From the NCBI GenBank assembly GCA_938049075.1, contig CALICZ010000056.1:1-10612 (forward strand): a DNA stretch of 10,612 nucleotides, written 5' to 3'. Both the position numbers and the translations under genes were made by a program. Source of the stretch: an uncultured Candidatus Saccharibacteria bacterium. GTDB lineage: Bacteria; Patescibacteriota; Saccharimonadia; Saccharimonadales; Saccharimonadaceae. The notes under the pieces were generated by a model. It had not been told where the DNA came from. It did no database searches and worked only from the letters and a program-made list of their open reading frames with translations. Shown here in pieces: positions 1 to 6,020 of the stretch. How positions within the stretch are numbered: the stretch's first letter is position 1; each line of letters starts with the position of its first letter.

Positions 1-569
1 TCGCGCACATACACGGCGCATTTTTTGTCAAACAAGGCATAGCGGCCGTTACTGAGGCCATTGAGCACATTCATCAAAGGGAGCACCACCTTGCGCAGGT
101 CGGCTAACTGACGCTTGTACACAAAGAGCTGCTGGAGCTGCTGATTATCTGGAGTGCGGATCATTGTATCTTCCAGCTGGTCGGTCACATCGTCGATATG
201 GTTGAGCAACGGCATAAATTGCTCAATAGAAAACTGGGCAATAGTCGCCAGAATAAGCGATGGCGTCGTGTGACTGGGTTGCAGCGCAGTAATGCGCTGA
301 ATGAGTTCATCATCTAGCTCGCCCTGGTGCAGCGTAATAATCTCGGTGTTACTGAGCAAAATGGTAATAGTGTGGTACTTCACATTGTGCCGACTGACGT
401 ATGGTATATCCAGCGTCAGCAGCAGCCACGCCTCCCCTTCTATCGCCTGTGGCAGCCAGCGATGCTCGCGCACCATGCGGGCCTGCAGCTCAGGCAGGTG
501 CAGTTCGCTTAGCAGCGCCCGTCGCTGCTCAATTGTGTCGATCGTAATATCGCGCCACAGCTCGGGCAT
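1..569 (-). CDS. corA: CorA-type magnesium/divalent cation channel, N-terminal part (cut by window edge)
   Basis: The frame is open for 189 codons from the ATG at 569 to the window edge, with no stop. The product begins MPELWRDITIDTIEQRR. Its first part would be the alpha/beta cytoplasmic domain. The later part, about residues 120-189, is a long charged helix with the typical CorA pattern: a DDVTDQLEDT segment, then VYKRQLADLRKVVLPL, then CAVYVR at the edge. That last piece sits where CorA proteins have their conserved Y-x-R-D motif just before the helix leading into the membrane. CorA forms a pentameric inner-membrane channel for Mg2+ (sometimes Co2+ or Ni2+). The two membrane segments and the GMN selectivity motif would lie outside the window. 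The start ATG overlaps the orn stop by one base (TGATG), which suggests coupled translation. Family assignment is from remembered pattern; metal specificity cannot be judged. Confidence 0.8.
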   Translation of the reverse strand, partial: MPELWRDITIDTIEQRRALLSELHLPELQARMVREHRWLPQAIEGEAWLLLTLDIPYVSRHNVKYHTITILLSNTEIITLHQGELDDELIQRITALQPSHTTPSLILATIAQFSIEQFMPLLNHIDDVTDQLEDTMIRTPDNQQLQQLFVYKRQLADLRKVVLPLMNVLNGLSNGRYALFDKKCAVYVR

Positions 570-1120
570 CACAGAGCGACCTTTTGCAAATAATAGCGCA
601 GCTCCATAATGCTGCCACGAATATCCTCCAGCGCGCGGTGGTCTTCTGGCTTGGCAAATTTCTTACCGTATTTACCCTCCATCACCACCTTCCAGGCGCT
701 CACATCCAGCATGCGGTAATGCAAACGCTGCGCTAGCTGCGGCCACCAGTGGTCGATAAAGCGGCGATCTTGGTGGATGGAGTTCCCCGCCAGCAATATC
801 CGCCCCTCGCCAGCACACTGTTCATCACAAAACGCCAGCAGCTCTTGCTCGACCTCTGCCAGCGGCTTGCCCTGAGCATTCTGCTCCTCGAGCCCACGCC
901 GCGCCGCCGGGTGCTGATCCCAAAAGCTGGCGTTACCGTCGAGAAGACGCGTGAGCTTAGCTGCATCATGGTGCACCACCCCTTCGTACGTTGCAATCTC
1001 GGCAAAAGTCCAGTCCGTCACAATCGCCGCCACTTCTAGTATTTCATCCGTGGTAGGGTCCAGCCCCGTCATCTCAAGGTCTACCCACAAAATCCGTTTT
1101 GGTTTGAAGCTTGGTTTCAT
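569..1120 (-). CDS. orn: Oligoribonuclease (DEDDh 3'-5' exoribonuclease)
   Basis: The 183-aa product is close to the usual length of about 180 aa. It degrades 2-5 nt RNA fragments (nanoRNA) to mononucleotides in the cytoplasm. All DEDDh residues are visible. D14 and E16 lie in WVDLEMTGLDP, D118 in GNSIHQDRRF, and H161 and D166 in EDHRALEDIR. The conserved HYRMLDVS segment is at about 134-141. The order and spacing match E. coli Orn (D12, E14, D112, H158, D163). The start ATG is the only sensible one, because the catalytic motif begins 13 residues later. It has no clear Shine-Dalgarno; a TATACT hexamer ends 6 nt before it, so the mRNA may be leaderless. The stop overlaps the corA start by one base. 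The nucleotidyltransferase gene ends 25 bp upstream. Confidence 0.97.
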   Translation of the reverse strand: MKPSFKPKRILWVDLEMTGLDPTTDEILEVAAIVTDWTFAEIATYEGVVHHDAAKLTRLLDGNASFWDQHPAARRGLEEQNAQGKPLAEVEQELLAFCDEQCAGEGRILLAGNSIHQDRRFIDHWWPQLAQRLHYRMLDVSAWKVVMEGKYGKKFAKPEDHRALEDIRGSIMELRYYLQKVAL

Positions 1121-1126
1121 GCTTCT

Positions 1127-1132
1127 AGTATA
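1127..1132 (-). promoter_or_regulatory. Candidate -10 box (TATACT) of orn, leaderless spacing
   Basis: On the minus strand TATACT is followed by six bases (AGAAGC) and then the orn ATG. Initiation 6-8 bases after a -10 box would begin the RNA at or within a base or two of the start codon. No good TTGACA-like -35 is seen at 16-18 bp upstream. The same TATACT-6-ATG arrangement occurs at argS. Confidence 0.45.
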
Positions 1133-1145
1133 CTACGTTTTGCGG

Positions 1146-2174
1146 TCAGACATAATCACGGGCATATCGATCAGGGACTTGCTTCATCAACCGTGCAACC
1201 TCCTCACTGTCTTGCTGTGTCATGCCATACGCAAGCGTTGCACGTGCCCCTATAGACGGTTCAAACTGAACGCACTCGACGAGCTGCTGGTAGAGCGATT
1301 CAACCGTATCATATGGCATATCAGGTGCAAGGCCAAACCGCCGCAAGTTCGCAACATACTGCTCAGCAACCGGATAGCCTCGCTCAAGTGCTTTATCAAG
1401 CTGTAATGCCTGCATAAAGTAATCATCCGTTGGATCGCCATAAACATCATGGCGCAGATCAAGTCCCTCGATCCGCGCCTCAGCAATACCCTGGGTCTGC
1501 AACTCAGCAAGTAACCGCACAGCCTTGAGTGCAAGCTTACTCCCAAGATGATGGTGCGCATTATGCTCGTAGTACGTTGGCCGAATGATATGCTGAGCCA
1601 TGTCAATAACTGCCTGGGTTGTTGTATAGAGAAGCCATTCGTGGCGCTCTTTTGTCAGCAACACTTGGTTGATCGTAAAATCATGTGCACCCATATAGTC
1701 ATCAATCGATCCAATATACTCAGCCCCATACCCATACTGAGCATCACGCGGCGAGCAGTGCGCAGCAAGCGCCTGGGCTGTGTGCTCAACCACTGCGGCA
1801 TCATAGCCTTGGCGATCCACACTATCACCAAGCACGACAAGATCAATATCGCGTGGTGGTACGAGCGGTGCAGTATGTTCAATCAGCAATGCCAACACAG
1901 TGCGTGCTGCACCACCCTTGATACCAATATACTCAGGGATATCATCAAGCGGCACCTCGAGCGGCGCGCGCTGCATCTGCTCAGCAGACACAGCATACTC
2001 ATATATCTCATGAGTGCCTGTCTCCGCCTCAAAGCGACGGCGTGCCGTTTGGAGTAGTTGGAGCGCTGGGTCGTGATTGAAAGATGGCAGTATATCTTTA
2101 GGCGTTCGCATCATCGTGGTCAAACCGTAAAAACATAGTATACCACACAAAGAGCGATACCGCTCATTTTTCAC
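1146..2174 (-). CDS. Divergent nucleotidyltransferase, CCA-adding/poly(A) polymerase head-domain type
   Basis: The 342-aa protein carries three motifs in the order of class II nucleotidyltransferases of the Pol-beta superfamily. GIKGGAART (84-92) resembles the GGxxR substrate loop. RDIDLVVLGD (108-117) gives D109 and D111 as the DxD metal pair. DFTINQVLL (165-173) resembles the RDFTxNA motif of tRNA CCA-transferases and bacterial poly(A) polymerases. The KLALKAVRLLAEL segment (213-225) resembles the helix following the head domain. The C-terminal half is helical and not recognised, and the tRNA-binding domains of a true CCA enzyme are not evident, so the substrate is unknown. The GTG start at 2174 has an AAAGGAG seven bases upstream (2182-2188). 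The first 20 residues are Cys-rich and unlike the rest, so ATG 2114 or 2111 is a possible alternative. The fold is fairly likely; the function is inference. Confidence 0.55.
   Translation of the reverse strand: MKNERYRSLCGILCFYGLTTMMRTPKDILPSFNHDPALQLLQTARRRFEAETGTHEIYEYAVSAEQMQRAPLEVPLDDIPEYIGIKGGAARTVLALLIEHTAPLVPPRDIDLVVLGDSVDRQGYDAAVVEHTAQALAAHCSPRDAQYGYGAEYIGSIDDYMGAHDFTINQVLLTKERHEWLLYTTTQAVIDMAQHIIRPTYYEHNAHHHLGSKLALKAVRLLAELQTQGIAEARIEGLDLRHDVYGDPTDDYFMQALQLDKALERGYPVAEQYVANLRRFGLAPDMPYDTVESLYQQLVECVQFEPSIGARATLAYGMTQQDSEEVARLMKQVPDRYARDYV
2137..2145 (-). promoter_or_regulatory. Candidate extended -10 (TGG-TATACT) near the nucleotidyltransferase start
   Basis: TGGTATACT on the minus strand lies inside the first 13 codons of the GTG-start reading, 22 bp before the internal ATG at 2114. 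If it is active, the shorter protein starting at 2114 or 2111 would be made. The identical nonamer occurs upstream of pyrG at 7681-7689. No convincing -35 is visible. Confidence 0.3.
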
Positions 2175-2374
2175 TACACATCTCCTTTACTAATACACAA
2201 GTTAGTGTACTACTTTTTTATTCAGGTGTCTTTACTTGCCTTCCCACCTCCTTATTCCAGGATATAATTATGAGGTAAATCCTCTCTCCTACCCCTGTTA
2301 TTTCCGAATTATTCAATCATATGTTCACGCTCAGTAGGTGTTTGGGTAGTGCGCAAGTTTATTATTCACCATAG
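2175..2374. other. Intergenic region between mscL terminator and nucleotidyltransferase gene
   Basis: About 200 bp with no coding potential beyond ORFs of under 20 codons on either strand. It holds the Shine-Dalgarno for the GTG start (2182-2188), a small hairpin (2191-2212), and on the minus strand an AAGGAGGTG-like purine run near 2245-2253 with no start codon at the right distance. A TATAAT at 2263-2268 on the plus strand leads to no gene. The promoter of the nucleotidyltransferase is probably here, but I cannot pick one box with confidence. Confidence 0.4.
2191..2219 (+). terminator. Weak hairpin with T-tract, reading on plus strand
   Basis: TAATACAC (2191-2198) pairs with GTGTACTA (2205-2212), seven Watson-Crick pairs and one mismatched pair (A opposite C as plus RNA, G-U as minus RNA), with a 6-nt loop. 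On the plus strand it is followed by CTTTTTT (2213-2219), the shape of a rho-independent terminator against antisense transcription. On the minus strand the same hairpin would sit just upstream of the Shine-Dalgarno and could affect initiation. The stem is AT-rich, so stability is modest. Confidence 0.3.
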
Positions 2375-2401
2375 AAAAATCACACCCGGGTGGGTGTGAT
2401 T
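2375..2401 (-). terminator. Rho-independent terminator of mscL
   Basis: A perfect 10-bp stem, AATCACACCC (2378-2387) with GGGTGTGATT (2392-2401), and a 4-base loop. On the minus strand it is followed by five T (2375-2379). It lies 26 bp after the mscL stop, in the right direction to end the mscL transcript. The plus strand lacks a useful T run, so it appears one-directional. Confidence 0.85.
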
Positions 2402-2426
2402 AATCGCTCTAAGGCTTCTCGCCTCT

Positions 2427-2876
2427 TTAGTCTTTTTTCTTGTCCAAGCGGTCGAGCTTGAGCAGGTGGATGATCAGGTAGATGACAAATGCTGTGGCGA
2501 TCAGGGTGATCAGCGAGCTCACGAAAGCTCCCCACGCGAAGTCAGCGCTGCGTCCAGCAATCTCAATATGCGTACTAGCAGCCTCGAGCCCCTTCTGCGA
2601 CCCCACGATGAACTGCACCACTGGGCTAATGAACCCCTGAACTAATTTTTTAACCGTATCGCCAGCAGCAGTACCAATCGCCAAACCAACAGCCAGGCCA
2701 ACGACGCCCTGCTCACGGATGAAGTCCGCAAAGCCACCGAGGTGGCTGTTCTTCATCTTCTGCTCCATCGCTTGGGCAGCAGCTGCAGCCTCTTGGGCAG
2801 CCTTGCGTGGGGTGCGGCGTGCAGCAGGCTTCTTTGCAGCAGCTGCTTTGGTTTTGGTTGTTGTTCGTTCTGCCAT
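2427..2876 (-). CDS. mscL: Large-conductance mechanosensitive channel with basic Ala/Lys-rich N-terminal extension
   Basis: The 149-aa product opens under membrane tension to release solutes during osmotic downshock. The MscL core begins near residue 47: GFADFIREQGVVGLAVGLAI is the amphipathic N-helix plus the start of TM1 (about 56-82, with the small-residue GLAVGLAIGTAAG pore packing). A short periplasmic loop follows (about 93-112), then TM2 (about 115-139, ITLIATAFVIYLIIHLL), and a charged C-terminal end LDRLDKKKD. Typical bacterial MscL is about 120-150 aa but starts almost directly at the N-helix. Here about 40 residues rich in Ala, Lys, Arg and Thr (AAAAKKPAARRTPRK) precede it, resembling histone H1-like tails, and the usual long C-terminal bundle is short. 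The start ATG has AAGGAGA five bases upstream. The gene is monocistronic, with its own promoter and terminator. Confidence 0.88.
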   Translation of the reverse strand: MAERTTTKTKAAAAKKPAARRTPRKAAQEAAAAAQAMEQKMKNSHLGGFADFIREQGVVGLAVGLAIGTAAGDTVKKLVQGFISPVVQFIVGSQKGLEAASTHIEIAGRSADFAWGAFVSSLITLIATAFVIYLIIHLLKLDRLDKKKD

Positions 2877-2907
2877 AGGTTCTCCTTATTAACCATTGTT
2901 TATTCAA

Positions 2908-2916
2908 ATTATAGCA
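2908..2916 (-). promoter_or_regulatory. Extended -10 promoter of mscL (TGC-TATAAT)
   Basis: TATAAT (2908-2913) preceded by TGC (2914-2916) on the minus strand, 31 bp from the mscL ATG. The AAGGAGA ribosome-binding site (2881-2887) lies between. The -35 region is weak, as is common with extended -10 promoters. Confidence 0.65.
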
Positions 2917-3122
2917 TATTCTGCATTAATTGCTAGTGGTCCTGTGTTGGTGGTGTTCTATGGCGCAAAATGATTCATTTCTCAGAATTAAACGCTAATA
3001 TTCTTTATTGCTAAGCACTCCCCTGCTTTACTATATGCCATCGATGCGCTTCTGCCTAAGTGCTACGCTCTACTATCACCATCAAGAACACTCACCCTTT
3101 CTATCCTACGGTCGCTGTTTCA
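2917..3122. other. Intergenic region between transglutaminase-like gene and mscL
   Basis: About 200 bp after the stop at 3123, with no ORF longer than about 17 codons, no RNA gene and no convincing terminator. A 6-bp inverted repeat (AGCACT/AGTGCT, roughly 3016-3065) flanks about 40 bases; it is too short to call. The mscL promoter is at its low-coordinate end. Confidence 0.4.
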
Positions 3123-4292
3123 TTATTGCTTCATTCGCTTAGCTTGTTCGCGTGCTTTGTTGACTTTATTGCGCTGTAGGTCTTTGAAGCCGCGCGATAA
3201 GTGTTGTGATGGAGTCGCGATATTATCTGCATTATCATCAAAGATAACAAATGGGTGTTCGTACGTCTGTATCGCTTGCTCGATAAGCTCGGCATTACCC
3301 GAGGCAGTCGCTACTTTGCGCAGTGTATCGCCAAGGAAAAAGCGATTAACTGTCGTGTCTCCTGGCGAAAGGCTCGCATGGACAGCCTGCGCTAATTCAA
3401 TTGCTTGCTCACCCATACCCTGGGCAATAAGCTTTTTGCACAGCTGGTTGGCCTCTTTCAGGTTGTTGCGTCGATCGACATCTGGGTAGATGCCTGGTAG
3501 CAGGCTCAAACTTTCGTATGCAGTGCCAAATTCGTCATGACGATTATGGATAATTGCATCATAATGAACACGCAACAGCTCACGCCCAGGGATAGATGGC
3601 AGTGTGATAAGTTGTAGCAAACTGTTTCGCGTGTCACCATCACGATACTGCTGGCTGTTAACATCAGCAAAATTGAGCCATGGGCGAGATGAAACAAAAG
3701 CATCACGATTGATTGACGGTGGGAGATTCTTCACTAGTTCGCTTGTCTGTAGCCAATTCACTGCGCGAAGCTCGCCACTCATCAACTGATCTTGCGGGTC
3801 TTTTCCGCTTATCGCCTCTGTTGTTTCTTTGCATAGCTCCTTCGTGGGTACATCAAGCAAAAATGAGCGCTGACTCGGCCGGTCAAACAACATAATTACG
3901 GCATGCTGATTAGCGTATCCGATATAATGCTCTAACCCCTTAATCTGATCGAGGCACTCCGATGCCACAATAGTATAGCCATAACAATTGGCTGTCTCAC
4001 GCTCGGCAATACTTTCAGCAGTTAGAAGTGGCGTGCCATCAGTGGTCGGTGCAAATTCAAGCGTCTGGCGCACTAAACTCCCTACCAAAATTGCCGCCTC
4101 AATAGCGTCATCAAAGGTCGGCGGCGACTGCTCGTAGGCTGTGCCAATAATCTTGAGCTGCTTTGAGTCAAGCAAACGCTCGCGGCCAATCTCGATATTA
4201 CCCGCCGCTATACTCTTTCTTGGCGTCATAAGCTCTGCTGCCAGTGGCTCGTGCAGGGCGGATGGGCTGGTGTGTGGCGTACGCTCACCCAC
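3123..4292 (-). CDS. Transglutaminase-like (papain-fold) cysteine protein with helical-repeat C-terminus
   Basis: The 389-aa protein is not a recognised named gene. Residues about 60-150 fit the transglutaminase-like core. A helix with ETANCYGYTIVASECL places C103 at its start. NQHAVIMLFD gives H130 followed by a beta strand. SFLLDVPT gives D147, completing a Cys-His-Asp order and spacing typical of the superfamily (C, about 27 residues, H, about 17 residues, D). Residues about 250-345 are helix pairs (YESLSLLPGIY, ANQLCKKLIAQGMGEQAIEL, NRFFLGDTLRKVATASGN) resembling TPR-type repeats. The end is very basic. No signal peptide is seen, so it is probably cytoplasmic; the substrate is unknown. 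The GTG start overlaps the argS TAG by one base (TAGTG), with GGAG eight bases upstream inside argS. Met22 is an alternative start. The family call is inference from motif order. Confidence 0.55.
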   Translation of the reverse strand: MGERTPHTSPSALHEPLAAELMTPRKSIAAGNIEIGRERLLDSKQLKIIGTAYEQSPPTFDDAIEAAILVGSLVRQTLEFAPTTDGTPLLTAESIAERETANCYGYTIVASECLDQIKGLEHYIGYANQHAVIMLFDRPSQRSFLLDVPTKELCKETTEAISGKDPQDQLMSGELRAVNWLQTSELVKNLPPSINRDAFVSSRPWLNFADVNSQQYRDGDTRNSLLQLITLPSIPGRELLRVHYDAIIHNRHDEFGTAYESLSLLPGIYPDVDRRNNLKEANQLCKKLIAQGMGEQAIELAQAVHASLSPGDTTVNRFFLGDTLRKVATASGNAELIEQAIQTYEHPFVIFDDNADNIATPSQHLSRGFKDLQRNKVNKAREQAKRMKQ

Positions 4293-5965
4293 TACAACCG
4301 CTCCGGCGCTTCGATACCGAGCAGAGCAAGGCCAGCAGCCAGAGTGTCACGGTAGCGCTGCGGCAGGCTGAGGCGCTCAGCCTGGCGCGGGCTGCCAACG
4401 ACACGGTTTTTCTCGTAGAAGCGGTTAAATTCTTGGGCAAGCTCATAGAGGTAGTGGCAGATGCCATGCACAAGATACTCGCGAGCGGCCTTCTCGACGA
4501 CCTCTGGATATTCGCTCAGCTTGCGCAGGAGCAGGCGCTCGTCATCAGTGCAATCGGTTGGCTCGGCAGGCTCGGCAGGCTCGGCACTCGCCTTGGCTAG
4601 GATGCTACACGCCCGAGCATGAGCGTATTGAATGTAGGGGCCAGAATTGCCCTGCAGGCTCACCGTCTCATCCATATCAAAGGCGATATCATTGCCCATA
4701 CGATACTTCGCAAAGGCGTACTTGATCGCCCCCAATGCCACCTGGCGCTGCACCACTGGGTCTGCGGTGAGGCGTGCGACGCGCTCTTGAACGATGGCAA
4801 GCACATCGGCCGCTCGCGCCACATTACCCAGGCGCGAACTCATCTTGCTACCATCACCAAAGCGCACCGTACCATTGGTCAGGTGGGTCATCCGCCCGGC
4901 TAGTTCAGGCCGGAAGAGCTCTGCCGCAGCATACACCACGCGCATATACTCCTTTTGGTCGTTGCCAGTGATGAGAATCCGGTGGTCGAAGTGGTAGTCT
5001 GCTACTTCTTTCCAGATAACGCCAATATCCTTTGTCTCGTACGTCGGCAGGCCGTTGGACGTCACAAAGACGCGGGTGTGCAGATGCTTAGCAGGGTCAC
5101 CGACGAAGACCACTGCCCCCTCAGACCGCTGCAAATTCCCCCGCTCCAGCTGCTCGTGCACCACGGCGAGGCCAATCGGTGCAGTGCTACTCTCGGGGAT
5201 ATAGTCAAGATGATCAACCTGAATCATCGTATAGAAGGCATCGAAGTAATCCAAGCTCCACTGGCGCGTCGTCCAATAGATCTGAGCCAGTGGCGTATTG
5301 TGCTCATCATGCTCGTGGTAGCTGTAGACTAGCTTGTTAAACTCAATAATCTCTTGCTTCGCCGTCTCGCTCTCTTCGTACGCCTTAGCACCGATCACAT
5401 AGGCCTGGCTAATCCACCGTGCCCGAGCAAAGACATCACTCTCTACCTCTGTTAACTTCTCTGGTAGCTCACCACCTAGCGTATGACGCATCCCCCATAA
5501 GCACTTAGCAACGTGCAGGCCAACATCACCACCAAAGCTAGCTCGGTCTACCGCCGCGCCAACCGACTCAATGATCCGCGCTAATATATCGCCATACACC
5601 GTCTGGTACAAGTGGCCAGTGTGCAACTCTTTAAAGGCATTGGGGCAGCTGTATTCCAGCGTGTAGCGCATGCCGCCATAGATCTGCTGCGGTGCGGTAT
5701 TGGCCGCCTGCCACAACGCTGCGTCACTCAGGCGGAGATTAATAAAACCCGGGCCAGCCACGCTCACATCAGAAAACTGGCCAGTCTGGCGCAGCACCGC
5801 CGCCACCTCCTCGGCAATCTCGCGCGGCTTCTTGCCCAGTGGCTTAGCAAGCTTGAGTGCGACATTGGTCGCAAAATCACCAAATGTCGGCTCCGGCCGC
5901 GTCAGCTCCACCGGCGGTGTTTGTTGATAAAGAGTATATACTGCATCACGAATCGTCTGTTCCAT
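4292..5965 (-). CDS. argS: Arginyl-tRNA synthetase
   Basis: The 557-aa product (from ATG 5965) charges tRNA-Arg with arginine using ATP. The N-terminal additional domain (about 1-80) holds the FGDFATNVALKLAKPLGKKP block typical of ArgRS. EYSCPNAFKELHTGHLYQTV contains the class I HIGH signature as HTGH. GDGSKMSSRLGN is the KMSK loop as KMSS. GNSGPYIQYAHARA begins the anticodon-binding helical domain, and the protein ends in the common PERL. The HLYQTVYGD form after HIGH, instead of HLRSTxIGD, marks a divergent type. A TTG at 5980 would add five residues (from TATACTATAATC, which looks like promoter), so I chose ATG 5965. An AEPAEPAEP linker, encoded by three 9-bp repeats (4560-4586), lies between domains. 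The stop overlaps the next gene by one base; pyrG ends 55 bp upstream. Confidence 0.97.
   Translation of the reverse strand: MEQTIRDAVYTLYQQTPPVELTRPEPTFGDFATNVALKLAKPLGKKPREIAEEVAAVLRQTGQFSDVSVAGPGFINLRLSDAALWQAANTAPQQIYGGMRYTLEYSCPNAFKELHTGHLYQTVYGDILARIIESVGAAVDRASFGGDVGLHVAKCLWGMRHTLGGELPEKLTEVESDVFARARWISQAYVIGAKAYEESETAKQEIIEFNKLVYSYHEHDEHNTPLAQIYWTTRQWSLDYFDAFYTMIQVDHLDYIPESSTAPIGLAVVHEQLERGNLQRSEGAVVFVGDPAKHLHTRVFVTSNGLPTYETKDIGVIWKEVADYHFDHRILITGNDQKEYMRVVYAAAELFRPELAGRMTHLTNGTVRFGDGSKMSSRLGNVARAADVLAIVQERVARLTADPVVQRQVALGAIKYAFAKYRMGNDIAFDMDETVSLQGNSGPYIQYAHARACSILAKASAEPAEPAEPTDCTDDERLLLRKLSEYPEVVEKAAREYLVHGICHYLYELAQEFNRFYEKNRVVGSPRQAERLSLPQRYRDTLAAGLALLGIEAPERL
4560..4586 (-). 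repeat. Three tandem 9-bp repeats inside argS
   Basis: GGCTCGGCA (plus strand) occurs exactly three times in a row. On the coding strand it encodes Ala-Glu-Pro three times in a linker before the C-terminal helical domain. Copy-number change by slippage would stay in frame. Confidence 0.9.
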
Positions 5966-5966
5966 G

Positions 5967-5977
5967 ATTATAGTATA
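5967..5977 (-). promoter_or_regulatory. Candidate -10 box of argS (overlapping TATACT and TATAAT)
   Basis: On the minus strand TATACTATAAT runs up to one base before the argS ATG at 5965. TATACT (5972-5977) ends six bases before the ATG, predicting a leaderless mRNA. A TTGCGC lies 16 bp upstream of the TATAAT reading (5967-5972) and could be a -35. There is no Shine-Dalgarno before the ATG, which fits leaderless initiation. Confidence 0.5.
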
Positions 5978-6020
5978 CAACAGATGCGGCGCAAGAATAG
6001 CGTAAGCGTAGCGAGAAGGT

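Noticed and set aside
2263..2276. Plus-strand TATAAT followed by ATG
   Set aside because: The ATG is followed after one codon by TAA, so there is no gene; no -35 is found at the right distance.
3016..3065. AGCACT/AGTGCT inverted repeat after the transglutaminase-like gene
   Set aside because: Six pairs separated by about 40 bases, expected by chance in a window this size.
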